Shown piece by piece: positions 7,114 through 18,695 of a DNA stretch of 33,946 nucleotides. A model generated the notes under the pieces. It saw only the letters and a list, made by a program, of their open reading frames with translations, had not been told where the DNA came from and searched no databases. Origin of the DNA: Terriglobales bacterium (lineage in GTDB: Bacteria; Acidobacteriota; Terriglobia; Terriglobales; Acidobacteriaceae); NCBI GenBank assembly GCA_035454605.1, contig DATIGQ010000100.1, positions 1 to 33,946 of the forward strand, given 5' to 3'. Both the position numbers and the translations under genes were made by a program. The first letter of the stretch is position 1; each line of letters opens with the position of its first letter.

Positions 7114-8316
7114 ATGCAGCCCATCAAGGCGCCGGATCTGGCCAGTCCGAGATTCAAAGCCAACCCCTATCCGTTTTACGCGCGTCTGCGGACGAAGGCC
7201 CCTCTCTACCGGACGCGCGCGCTGGGCCAGACGACGTGGCTCATCACCCGTTATGACGATGTGTTCGCCGCGTTGAGGGACGAGCGTTTCACCAAGGGCG
7301 GCAGCATGACGGCAGAAGAGCGCACCAAGATGCCGTGGGTCCCCGGGCTTCTCAAGCCGCTGACGCGCAACATGCTCGACCTGGATGCTCCCGACCACAC
7401 CCGGCTCCGCGCGCTGGTACACAAGGCATTCACGCCCAACCTGATCGAGCGCTTGCGCGCGCGGGTTCAGACGCTCTGCGATGAGTTGCTGACGGCCGCC
7501 GAGCGGCAAGGCCGCCTGGAGCTGATTCGCGACTTCGCGCTGCCGCTGCCGCTGACCATCATCGCCGAGTTGCTGGGCGTGCCGCCCGAAGACCGGCAGA
7601 AGTTCCATTCCTGGACAAAGCGCTTCGTCGCGGTCTCCTCGCGCAGCGATCTGTTCCTGGCCCTGCCGCCGCTCTGGATGTGCGTGCGCTACCTGCGCCG
7701 GCTGTTTGAGCGGCGTCGCGCCGATCCGCAGGACGACCTGGTGACGGCGCTGGTCCAGGCCGAGGAAGCGGGCGACCACCTCAGCCCGGACGAGTTGCTG
7801 GCGATGGTGGTGCTGTTGCTCATTGCCGGTTATGAAACCACCGTCAACCTGATTGGCAGCGGGACGCTGGCGCTGCTCGAGCATCCCGAGCAGATGGAGC
7901 GCTTGCGCCGGAACCCGGGACTTGTTCAGCTGGCCATCGAAGAACTGCTGCGCTTCACCAGCCCGCTGGATATCGCGACCGAGCGTTATGCGCGCGAGGA
8001 CGTCACGCTCTATGGGATGACCATTCCGCGCCAGGAGCTGGTGCTGCTGGTACTGGGGTCGGCCAACCGGGATGACCGGCAGTTTCCGCATCCGGATACG
8101 CTCGATCTGGCGCGGGAACCCAACCGCCATCTGGCGTTCGGCCAGGGTGCGCATTACTGCCTGGGCGCGCCGCTGGCCCGGCTGGAAGCCCAGATCGCCA
8201 TCACCGCGCTGCTACAGCGTTTTCCCGGTCTGCGGCTCGCGGTGCCGGCAGAAACACTTTGCTGGCGCAAGTCTTTGCCCTTGCGAGGCCTCGAGCAACT
8301 GCCGCTGGCCTTCTGA
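7114..8316 (+). CDS. Cytochrome P450 (CYP107-like bacterial class)
   Basis: Soluble haem-thiolate monooxygenase of 400 aa, the normal bacterial length. The I-helix oxygen-binding motif is AGYETT (238-243), the K-helix ExxR is EELLR (276-280), and the haem loop is FGQGAHYCLGAPLAR with cysteine ligand Cys349. The ATG at 7114 gives the usual N-terminus with PRFKANPYPFYARLR; a GTG at 7063 in the same frame would add 17 residues but has no ribosome-binding site. The substrate cannot be predicted. No ferredoxin or ferredoxin reductase gene lies nearby, so it must borrow redox partners from elsewhere. It is divergent from the zinc-ribbon gene and 65 bases upstream of the helicase gene, which has its own promoter. 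Confidence 0.95.
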   Translation: MQPIKAPDLASPRFKANPYPFYARLRTKAPLYRTRALGQTTWLITRYDDVFAALRDERFTKGGSMTAEERTKMPWVPGLLKPLTRNMLDLDAPDHTRLRALVHKAFTPNLIERLRARVQTLCDELLTAAERQGRLELIRDFALPLPLTIIAELLGVPPEDRQKFHSWTKRFVAVSSRSDLFLALPPLWMCVRYLRRLFERRRADPQDDLVTALVQAEEAGDHLSPDELLAMVVLLLIAGYETTVNLIGSGTLALLEHPEQMERLRRNPGLVQLAIEELLRFTSPLDIATERYAREDVTLYGMTIPRQELVLLVLGSANRDDRQFPHPDTLDLAREPNRHLAFGQGAHYCLGAPLARLEAQIAITALLQRFPGLRLAVPAETLCWRKSLPLRGLEQLPLAF

Positions 8317-8344
8317 AGGAGCGGTTTGTCCTAGGGCGAATAAT

Positions 8345-8373
8345 TTGCGAAAGTCGCTCCGCCGCGCTAGAAT
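8345..8373 (+). promoter_or_regulatory. lhr promoter, leaderless type
   Basis: TTGCGA (8345-8350), a 17-base spacer and TAGAAT (8368-8373) form a reasonable sigma-70 promoter. The -10 ends 8 bases before the ATG at 8382 and no Shine-Dalgarno sequence is visible, so transcription should begin essentially at the start codon. Confidence 0.6.
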
Positions 8374-8381
8374 CCGACTTT

Positions 8382-12641
<4,260 letters not shown>

Positions 12642-12661
12642 AGAATCGGCACGCACCCCGC

Positions 12662-12690
12662 TTGACTCCGTTACTGTGCTTCGGTACGGT
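12662..12690 (+). promoter_or_regulatory. Putative promoter of the secreted NTF2-like gene
   Basis: TTGACT (12662-12667), 17-base spacer, TACGGT (12685-12690). The -10 match is only moderate. It lies in the 135-base gap after lhr and would give a leader of about 80 bases. Confidence 0.35.
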
Positions 12691-12776
12691 TGCCTGCCTT
12701 TCCAATCCAAAAAATGCAAGCGGCGAGGTCATGCAGGCGGGCACGATTCCGCTGCGCTCGCCGAAGGAGACCCAAG

Positions 12777-13232
12777 ATGCGTCGAGTACTTCTGATCGTG
12801 TTGTTGGCCGCCGTCGCCAGCCTGGGGTTGGCGCAGCAGGCCGACAGTTCCGCCGCAGACGAAGTCATTGCCGTCACCAAGGCCCAGTGGAAAGCCGAAA
12901 TGCGCAAGGACCTGGCCGGCGCCTGGAAGAACATCGCCGACGACTACACCGAGTTCAACGACGAATATCCCACCCGCCTGGACGGCAAAACGATCAACCA
13001 CCGGCTGGCGGAAGCCAACCTGGGATCGCCCGGCCGCCTGATGGCTGCGGAGATGGCCAACGAGAAAGTGCAGATGTACGGCGACGTGGCCATCCTGACC
13101 TACAACTTCATCGGCGCGGCTGCCAATAAAGACGGCGTGGTCGAGCCCACGCGCGCCAAGTCCACCCGGGTCTACGTGAAGAAGGACGGGCAGTGGATGC
13201 TGGTGCACGCCAACTTCGCGGCGGCAAGATAA
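12777..13232 (+). CDS. Secreted NTF2-like / SnoaL-like (DUF4440-type) protein
   Basis: Exported 151-aa protein. The signal peptide is clear: MRRVLLIVLLAAVASLGLAQ, with cleavage probably after LAQ. The mature part resembles the NTF2/SnoaL cone fold: an N-terminal helix with VIAVTKAQWKAEMRKD, a central aspartate-rich stretch, and the typical closing strands RVYVKKDGQWMLVHANFA. Many members of this fold have no known activity, and no catalytic residues can be assigned. The start is fixed by AAGGAG at 12764-12769, 7 bases before the ATG. The gene is monocistronic, followed by a strong hairpin and convergent with the PilZ gene. Confidence 0.8.
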   Translation: MRRVLLIVLLAAVASLGLAQQADSSAADEVIAVTKAQWKAEMRKDLAGAWKNIADDYTEFNDEYPTRLDGKTINHRLAEANLGSPGRLMAAEMANEKVQMYGDVAILTYNFIGAAANKDGVVEPTRAKSTRVYVKKDGQWMLVHANFAAAR

Positions 13233-13241
13233 CTCGCCCGA

Positions 13242-13280
13242 GAAAGCAAAAGGCACGGGCTTGGCCCGTGCCTTGCTTTC
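13242..13280. terminator. Bidirectional terminator between convergent genes
   Basis: Near-perfect hairpin: the arm at 13242-13260 pairs with the arm at 13264-13280 around a TTG loop, with only a two-A bulge. The core is AGGCACGGGC / GCCCGTGCCT. The flanks are A-rich on the left and T-rich on the right, as expected for a terminator serving both strands. Confidence 0.8.
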
Positions 13281-13352
13281 GAGCGCCTCTGCGCCGGTTC
13301 CACCGGAAAGCGCGGGCCGGCAACCGCGCGCCGCTTCAGCGCCGCAACTTGA

Positions 13353-14150
13353 TTATTGGCAGACCCCCGCCGCCGGCCGATAGTAGGCAGCCCGGGCATC
13401 GTGCTGGTTCATGGTCTTGCCCGGGTCCAGCTTGCCGTACTCGGGCGTGTCCTGGCAGTAGTACTGGCCGGTGCGGGTATGCACCCACACCTTGGCCTTC
13501 GGATCCGCCTCCACCGCCAACTGCACCGTTTGATTGGCGGAGGGCGTGGGCATGAATACGCTGAACAACAGTCCGGCGGCCAGCACCATCAAAGCGGCGA
13601 AGAACAACAATCCCGCCTCGCTATGATGAGCCTGGGATACCGGCGGAGCTGGCGTAGCCTGGCGCCCCGAACTCTTGCTGCTGCGGGACATCCCCTTGAC
13701 CATTCCGCCCAGCGGCGCATCACTGGGACTGACCGACTCCACCTGGTAGAGCTTGGACTCCTTGGGAACTTTCTTGCGCTGCTCGATGCGCGCGCCGATT
13801 CCTGCCTTGGCGCCCAGCGGCGCCTCAACGCGAACCACGCGGCCCTTGCACCAGAATGCGCTCTGGGTGTCCCCCGCGAGCTCCGTCGGGAGTGACAGCA
13901 TGAACTCGATATTGGCGCCCTCGGGAATGCGCGAGTCCAGGAAGAGGAACACGCCGTTCTCGCTGATATCGCGCACCAGCGCCAGCACCGTGCCTCCGGT
14001 GGAGCCGAAGGACCAGCGCACCGTAACCTGCATGCGGAGGGCATAGCGCCGCAAACCGCGCTGCTCAGCGCGGCTGTCGAGCATGATGGCCTCGGCACGC
14101 CAGCGCTGCAGGTTGCCGGGCGCGATGCAGATTGTGCCTTGACTTGCCAT
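13353..14150 (-). CDS. PilZ-domain protein with C-terminal membrane segment
   Basis: 265-aa protein with an N-terminal PilZ-like domain: RRYALRMQVTVRW is followed by LVRDISENGVFLFLDSRIPEGANIEFMLSLP and by GRVVRVE. PilZ domains often bind cyclic di-GMP. The usual RxxxR motif is present only loosely as RGLRRYALR, and the D/NxSxxG motif is DISENG, so binding is plausible but unproven. A Ser/Pro-rich linker (about 140-175) leads to a single membrane helix (about 180-200) and a C-terminal region with paired cysteines in YYCQDTPEYG and AAGVCQ, probably outside the cytoplasm. AGGAGC upstream of 14150 supports this start; an in-frame ATG at 14084 is an alternative. Adjacent genes give no hint of its role. 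Confidence 0.75.
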   Translation of the reverse strand: MASQGTICIAPGNLQRWRAEAIMLDSRAEQRGLRRYALRMQVTVRWSFGSTGGTVLALVRDISENGVFLFLDSRIPEGANIEFMLSLPTELAGDTQSAFWCKGRVVRVEAPLGAKAGIGARIEQRKKVPKESKLYQVESVSPSDAPLGGMVKGMSRSSKSSGRQATPAPPVSQAHHSEAGLLFFAALMVLAAGLLFSVFMPTPSANQTVQLAVEADPKAKVWVHTRTGQYYCQDTPEYGKLDPGKTMNQHDARAAYYRPAAGVCQ

Positions 14151-14352
14151 TCTGCTTCAAAGCTCCTGGGTCGGAGTAACGCGCGCCAACCTCCGAATCC
14201 TCTGGCACTTTAGCGCTAGAACTATTGCAGGGAAAGATAACCGCGGTAATCCCGCGGCGTTACCATGGTAAGCCAGTTAAAGGCTTTTGGGACAATGAGT
14301 TAGCTGGTTACAAAAAGGCGGGAATCAGCTCCGGCAACAGCCGCGAAGAAGC
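14151..14352. other. Intergenic region between tRNA-Ala and the PilZ gene, with palindromes
   Basis: No gene is seen. ACCGCGGT (14240-14247) and ACCATGGT, within TTACCATGGTAA (14260-14271), are palindromes 22 bases apart. An imperfect inverted repeat (AAGCCAGTTAA at 14270-14280 against TTAGCTGGTTA) follows. A T-run read on the minus strand (the AAAAA near 14312-14316) could help end tRNA transcription. Confidence 0.4.
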
Positions 14353-14428
14353 TGGTGGACCTGGTCGGGATCGAACCGACGACCTCTTCCATGCCATGGA
14401 AGCGCGCTCCCAGCTGCGCCACAGGCCC
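14353..14428 (-). tRNA. tRNA-Ala (anticodon GGC), CCA encoded
   Basis: The minus strand folds as a complete cloverleaf of 76 nt. The acceptor GGGCCTG pairs with CAGGTCC and contains the G3-U70 wobble pair that identifies tRNA-Ala. The D arm is GCGC...GCGC, the anticodon stem CTTCC/GGAAG holds the loop ATGGCAT (T33, anticodon GGC), the variable loop is AGGTC, and the T arm GTCGG/CCGAC carries TTCGATC. The terminal ACCA is encoded in the DNA. It reads alanine GCC (and GCT) codons. Confidence 0.96.
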
Positions 14429-14464
14429 ACGCGGAAAGACTCGGCAGGAAGGTTACGGGAGTTC

Positions 14465-14493
14465 ATTTTCGCCGAGCCGCAAGGGATAGTCAA
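14465..14493 (-). promoter_or_regulatory. tRNA-Ala promoter
   Basis: On the minus strand TTGACT (14488-14493), a 17-base spacer and GAAAAT (14465-14470) lie 36 bases before the tRNA 5' end. Confidence 0.55.
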
Positions 14494-14570
14494 ACCCGCG
14501 TTCCTAAACTTGGGTGGGAGAAGCGCCGGGCATCGCCGGCGGGCTTGGTCCCATCCAAGCAGGCAGGGCA

Positions 14571-14600
14571 GGAACTTCCTGGCCGGGTTTGTAGTCTAAT
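14571..14600 (+). promoter_or_regulatory. ECF (RpoE/AlgU-like) promoter of the sigma factor gene
   Basis: GGAACTT (14571-14577) and GTCTAA (14594-14599) with 16 bases between them match the classical RpoE/AlgU promoter pattern. It is upstream of an ECF sigma gene and would give a leader of about 90 bases. The -35 lies inside a small inverted repeat, CAGGAA-C-TTCCTG (14569-14581). Confidence 0.65.
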
Positions 14601-14652
14601 AGGGTTAGCAGGTCGCGGCCGGGTGAGGCGGCGGCCGAAGCGGTGCCGGAAG

Positions 14653-14686
14653 GCGCCGGCGGGCACAACGGATCCGCGCCGGCGGG
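14653..14686 (+). promoter_or_regulatory. Leader hairpin next to the ribosome-binding site of the sigma gene
   Basis: An 11-base direct repeat, GCGCCGGCGGG, occurs at 14653-14663 and 14676-14686. Each copy contains the self-complementary CGCCGGCG, so the two can pair as an 8-bp GC stem with a 15-base loop. The ribosome-binding site GGGAG (14684-14688) begins at the last base of the stem, 7 bases before the GTG start. Confidence 0.45.
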
Positions 14687-14695
14687 AGCGGCAAA

Positions 14696-15394
14696 GTGGG
14701 CGACATTGCCAGCGCGTTAAGTGGTCGCGCGGAAGAGGTGGCCATCGTGGCCGGGCTGAAGTCCGGCTCCGAGGAGGCCTATGAGTGGCTGATTGCCCGC
14801 TTCCATCAGCCCATCTACAGCCTGGTCTACCGCATTGTGCACGACCCGGCGGACGCGGCCGACACCACCCAGGAGGTCTTCCTGAAGGTGTTCCGCGGCA
14901 TTCACTCCTTCCAGGGCAACGCCAGCCTGAAGACGTGGATATACCGCATCGCCATCCGGGAAGCGTCGAACCAGCGGCGCTGGTGGTACCGGCACAAGGG
15001 GCGCGAGACGTCCATCGAGCCCGCCGAGGAGACGGGCGACTCCGGTTTCTGCGCCTGCCTGCGGGAGACGCTGGTAGACGGATCGGACTCGCCGCTGGAG
15101 TCGGCCATGCATGGGGAAGTGCGGGAGCGGCTGGAGGAAGAACTGCGACAGTTGCCCGAGCCGTACCGCACCACGGTCATCTTGCGCGACATTGAAGAGC
15201 TTTCCTACGAGGAGATTGCGGAAGTGCTGGGAGTTTCGCTGGGCACGGTGAAATCACGCTTGATGCGCGGGCGCGACGCGTTGCGAAAGCGGCTCCTGCG
15301 CTATGCCGGGGAGACGGCGCCGGAGAACAAGCGCCGCTCCACCGAGGATGACGCCGGCGCTGCCGCCGGCGAGCCCATCGAGGTTACGCCATGA
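14696..15394 (+). CDS. ECF-family RNA polymerase sigma factor (RpoE-like)
   Basis: Sigma-70 family factor of 232 aa with regions 2 and 4 only. Region 2 is clear: EEAYEWLIARFHQPIYSLVY and DAADTTQEVFLKVFRGIHSF, then ASLKTWIYRIAIREASNQRR. Region 4 holds LPEPYRTTVILRDIEELSYE and AEVLGVSLGTVKSRLMRGR, the helix-turn-helix that reads the -35 element. The linker between them has a CAC pair in GFCACLRE, and the C-terminus has an unusual charged tail. It starts at GTG with GGGAG 7 bases upstream. Its stop overlaps the start of the anti-sigma gene by 4 bases (ATGA), as usual for sigma/anti-sigma pairs. The GGAACTT/GTCTAA promoter upstream suggests it drives its own transcription. Confidence 0.93.
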   Translation: MGDIASALSGRAEEVAIVAGLKSGSEEAYEWLIARFHQPIYSLVYRIVHDPADAADTTQEVFLKVFRGIHSFQGNASLKTWIYRIAIREASNQRRWWYRHKGRETSIEPAEETGDSGFCACLRETLVDGSDSPLESAMHGEVRERLEEELRQLPEPYRTTVILRDIEELSYEEIAEVLGVSLGTVKSRLMRGRDALRKRLLRYAGETAPENKRRSTEDDAGAAAGEPIEVTP

Positions 15395-16059
15395 AGTGCA
15401 AACAGGCCCGTTCGCTGTTCTCTCCCTGCCTAGACGGTGTGGTGACCGGGGCCCAGATGCTGGCCGTAGAGCGCCACCTGGACGTGTGTGCCCCGTGCAG
15501 GCTGGAATATCGCCAGTTGACCCGCACGCAGGCGCTGGTCCACGCCCTGGGACCGCGACGCGCGCCGGAAGCCCTGGCGCTGCAGTTGCGCGTGGCCCTC
15601 TCCCGCCGCTCCGCCGATACGTTGAGCCGGCGCCTCGCCGCCGGCATGGTGCGGCTGGAAAACGCCATCAACGGATTCCTGCTGCCTGCCACGGCCGGGC
15701 TGGTGAGCACGGTGCTGCTGTTCGGGCTGCTGGTGGGAATCTATCCGGTTCCGGCGCAGGCGGGCGCCAACGACGTCCCCACATTGCTCTACCTGCCGCC
15801 GCAACTGGAGGAGTCGCCCTTCGCCGCGGGAGTGAGCTCGCTGAACAGCGCGGATGCGCTGGTGGTGGAGACCTACGTGGACGCCAACGGCCGGGTACAG
15901 AACTATCGCATCCTGGCCGGTCCGGAGCAGGACGAAAAGCTGCGCGCCCAACTCAACAATGCGCTGATTTTCACCACCTTTCGTCCCGCCATGTCGTTCG
16001 GGCGTCCCACAGCAGGGCGCGTGGTGCTCTCTTTCTCCAAGGTGTCGGTGAAGGGATAA
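15391..16059 (+). CDS. Membrane anti-sigma factor with zinc-finger and TonB-C-like domain
   Basis: 222-aa partner of the adjacent sigma factor. The N-terminus is a zf-HC2/ZAS-type module: Cys3, Cys13, and HLDVCAPC giving His29, Cys33 and Cys36, expected to sit in the cytoplasm and hold the sigma factor. A membrane helix follows at about 97-119. The exported part (about 155-218) reads VVETYVDANGRVQNYRILAG, then LNNALIFTTFRPAMSFGRPTAGRVVLSFS. This follows the TonB C-terminal pattern (a variant of VxxDGrV, then FxPA...G.P..G.V.v.F). Such a sensor half is unusual for an anti-sigma factor. The ATGA overlap with the sigma gene indicates coupled translation. Confidence 0.82.
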   Translation: MKCKQARSLFSPCLDGVVTGAQMLAVERHLDVCAPCRLEYRQLTRTQALVHALGPRRAPEALALQLRVALSRRSADTLSRRLAAGMVRLENAINGFLLPATAGLVSTVLLFGLLVGIYPVPAQAGANDVPTLLYLPPQLEESPFAAGVSSLNSADALVVETYVDANGRVQNYRILAGPEQDEKLRAQLNNALIFTTFRPAMSFGRPTAGRVVLSFSKVSVKG

Positions 16060-16194
16060 GGAGCTTGAGGCAAGGCAGTATTGCCCGCAATCGTGGGCTC
16101 GGCAAAGCTGACACCGCGCAGGCGCCTCAAGTTTGACCGGCGCGGGAGGGCTCCCGTACACTTGTTTTTCCCAATCTCCCACCCCAGGATCAAC

Positions 16195-17727
16195 TTGCAG
16201 GAGGCGGTGCTGCGGCTTCTCCCTCGGTTCGTGCTGCTGGCGGGCCTGTGCGGCTTGCTCGCGCTCCCGTGTGGGGCACAGACCACCTCCAAGGTTTCAC
16301 TCGACACCAGCGAAACGCTGTTCACGGTGCTGGCCGCCATCAATGCCTGCGGCTACGACCAGGAAGTCACAGCCTCCGATCCTGTGCGGCTGCAGGTTCG
16401 CGCCGAAGTGGCGGACGCCATCACCCGCTCCCCGCAGGCGGCCGCGGCGCACCGCCAGGTCTGCGACTTTTACCGCGACCACCAGCAGCCGGAGGCTTCG
16501 CGCACGCTGGCCCAGTATGTGTCCTTGGCCTTGTACCTCGACGGTCCGGCGGAGTTCGCGCCCAACGCGAAAGAAGCCGATTTCCCACCCGACGCGGCCT
16601 ACGTTCTCGGCCTGGCGCCGTTGCTGAAGCCCTTCTACGCGGAAACCAACCTGGGCGCGATCTGGAAGAAGCACCAGCGCGAGTATGAGAGTTTCATCGA
16701 AGGCTACCACCAGCCGGTCTCACGCATGCTGCTGGAGACTGACGTCTACCTGAAGCTGCAGTTTGCCGGCTACCTGGGGCGGCGCTTCGTGGTGTACCTG
16801 GACCCGCTGGCCGCGCCCAGCCAGGTGAACGCGCGCAACTATGGTCCCAACTACTTCGTAGTGATTTCGCCGGCCGGGCCGCCGCGCATGGAGCAGGTGC
16901 GCCACACCTATCTGCATTATGTGCTCGACACCTTCACGCTCAAGCGGGCCAATGCCCTGGTGAAGTTGCAGCCTTTGCTGGAGGCGGTCAAGGCCGCGCC
17001 CATGGATGAGAGTTTCAAGCACGACGTAGGACTGCTGCTGATCGAGTCCTTGATCCGTGCTCTGGAAGCGCGCACCATGGTCCCCCCGGAGGACACACCC
17101 AAGAACAAGGTTCGCGAGGTGCGGGAGCGCAAGGCCGAGGATGCCGTGCGCGAAGGCTTCGTATTGGCACGCTATTTCTACAGCGCGCTGGAACGGTTCG
17201 AAGAGAGCCCGGTGGGCATCAAGGACGCCTTCGGTGACATGCTGCACGACTTGCCGGCGGAGGACGAGATCAAGCGCGCCCGCGAGGTGGAGTTTGCCGC
17301 CCAGGCGGCCCCGGAGGTAGTGCGCGCCTCGCGGCCCGGCGAAGTTTCCATGCTGGCACTGGCGGAGGACCGGCTGGCGCGGGGAGACACAGCCACGGCT
17401 CAGCAACTGGCCCGCCAGGCGCTGGAAATCCGCCGTGAAGACCCCGCGCACGCTCTGTTCGTGCTGGCCCGCGCCGCCACCCGCGACGGAAACATGGAAG
17501 GGGCACGCCTCTACTTTGAACGCACCCTCGAACTGGCCCGTGAGCCTCGTCTGGTAGCCTGGGCCCACATCTATCTCGGCAGGATCTTTGACCTGCAGGA
17601 GAACCGCGACGCCGCCGTTTCGCACTATCGCGCTGCGCTGGCCGCGGGTGACACCACGCCCGACACCCGGGCCGCTGCCGAACGAGGGCTGGCACAGCCC
17701 TACGAACCGCAGGCGGCCAGGCCGTAG
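16195..17727 (+). CDS. Exported TPR-repeat protein of unknown function
   Basis: Predicted 510-aa exported protein. The start is uncertain: TTG 16195 has AGGA 5 bases upstream and leads straight into a signal peptide (LRLLPRFVLLAGLCGLLALPCGAQ), with cleavage probably after GAQ. The open frame continues upstream to 16081, but that part is arginine-rich and not signal-like. The middle domain (about 35-380) is not recognised; it contains RHTYLHYVLDTFTLKRANAL and is helical. The C-terminal 130 residues hold two or three TPR-like helical pairs (ARGDTATAQQLARQALEIRRED, AHALFVLARAATRDGNMEGA, WAHIYLGRIFDLQENRDAA). It lies 135 bases downstream of the anti-sigma gene on the same strand, so it may belong to the same regulon. 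Confidence 0.72.
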   Translation: MQEAVLRLLPRFVLLAGLCGLLALPCGAQTTSKVSLDTSETLFTVLAAINACGYDQEVTASDPVRLQVRAEVADAITRSPQAAAAHRQVCDFYRDHQQPEASRTLAQYVSLALYLDGPAEFAPNAKEADFPPDAAYVLGLAPLLKPFYAETNLGAIWKKHQREYESFIEGYHQPVSRMLLETDVYLKLQFAGYLGRRFVVYLDPLAAPSQVNARNYGPNYFVVISPAGPPRMEQVRHTYLHYVLDTFTLKRANALVKLQPLLEAVKAAPMDESFKHDVGLLLIESLIRALEARTMVPPEDTPKNKVREVRERKAEDAVREGFVLARYFYSALERFEESPVGIKDAFGDMLHDLPAEDEIKRAREVEFAAQAAPEVVRASRPGEVSMLALAEDRLARGDTATAQQLARQALEIRREDPAHALFVLARAATRDGNMEGARLYFERTLELAREPRLVAWAHIYLGRIFDLQENRDAAVSHYRAALAAGDTTPDTRAAAERGLAQPYEPQAARP

Positions 17728-17786
17728 GCCCGAACCCGTCCGGTGCTCGCGAGCGCCGACGCAAAGGAGATTTAAGGAGACCTCGC

Positions 17787-18659
17787 ATGAAGAAATCATT
17801 CTCGATCATCATCCTGAGCCTGGTTCTGACGGCGGTGGCTGTAGCTCAGACCTACAGCGGCCAGCAACAAAAGCCTGCCGGCCAGGCCCCAGCCGGCAGC
17901 CAGCCCCAGGCCGGCGCCCAGCCCGCGCAGCCCGCACCGGCAACTGCGCCGGGACGCCGTGTGCTGCAGGCGCAGAGCGCCGAGGAGCAGGTTGCCTACC
18001 TGGCGGTGGTGAACAATCCCGACATGGCGGCCGCGGAAGCCGCCGCCGCGGACTTTGTGACCAATTTTCCCACCAGCCAGTTGCGGGGAACGCTCTACCA
18101 GGTGCTGCAAAGCCGGTACCAGAACGCTAACGACGCCGACAAGACCATCGAGATGGGCCGCAAGTCCATCGAGTACGACCCGGACAACACCTGGGCCCTG
18201 GCCATTACCGCCAGCGTGCTGGCCGATCGCACACGGGAAACCGATCTCGACCGGGACGAGAGGCTGGCGGAGGTTGCCAAGTATGCGCAGCGCGCCTTGG
18301 AGACCGTCGACACCGGCCTGGCGCTGGCCCCCAGCGCCACCGACGAGCAAGTACAGATGATGAAGGCGGTACTGCTGGGCGTGGCCCACGAAGCCTTGGG
18401 CGTGGCGGAAACCGTGCGCAAGAATGATGCCGCCGCGGAGCAGCACTTCCGCAAAGCCACAGAGATCAACCAGGCGCGCCCCGATCCGCTCACCTGGCTG
18501 CGCTTGGCGCTGGCTCTGGATCGTCAGAAGAAATATCCGGACGCCTTACAGGCGGCCAACCGCGCGGTGGAGATCGCCCAGGCCCAGGGCGGCGGACAGG
18601 TCCACGATATGGCCAAGCAGGAGCAGGCCCGCCTGACGCAGTTGACGGGAACCAAGTAG
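17787..18659 (+). CDS. Exported TPR-like protein with Pro/Gln/Ala-rich N-terminus
   Basis: 290-aa exported protein. The signal peptide MKKSFSIIILSLVLTAVAVA is followed by a low-complexity segment of Gln, Pro, Ala and Gly (about 23-55), then helical repeats of TPR type: NNPDMAAAEAAAADFVTNFP, LYQVLQSRYQNANDADKTIE, NTWALAITASVLADRTRETD and TWLRLALALDRQKKYPDALQ, with a final ANRAVEIAQAQ helix. No enzymatic motif is present, so it is likely a periplasmic or outer-membrane scaffold. The start is fixed by AAGGAG 7 bases upstream. It follows the other TPR gene after 59 bases and probably shares its transcript. Confidence 0.75.
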   Translation: MKKSFSIIILSLVLTAVAVAQTYSGQQQKPAGQAPAGSQPQAGAQPAQPAPATAPGRRVLQAQSAEEQVAYLAVVNNPDMAAAEAAAADFVTNFPTSQLRGTLYQVLQSRYQNANDADKTIEMGRKSIEYDPDNTWALAITASVLADRTRETDLDRDERLAEVAKYAQRALETVDTGLALAPSATDEQVQMMKAVLLGVAHEALGVAETVRKNDAAAEQHFRKATEINQARPDPLTWLRLALALDRQKKYPDALQAANRAVEIAQAQGGGQVHDMAKQEQARLTQLTGTK

Positions 18660-18695
18660 CTGGACCTCCGGTCCGAAGCCCGACCCGGATTGGCC

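Noticed and set aside
6667-8154. 495-aa minus-strand frame
   Set aside because: It is antisense to the P450 gene and overlaps the zinc-ribbon gene in another frame, and shows no protein family.
14203-14228. Sigma-54 promoter (TGGCAC ... TTGCA)
   Set aside because: TGGCAC and TTGCA are present, but the GG and GC doublets are not 10 bases apart, so the spacing rules it out.
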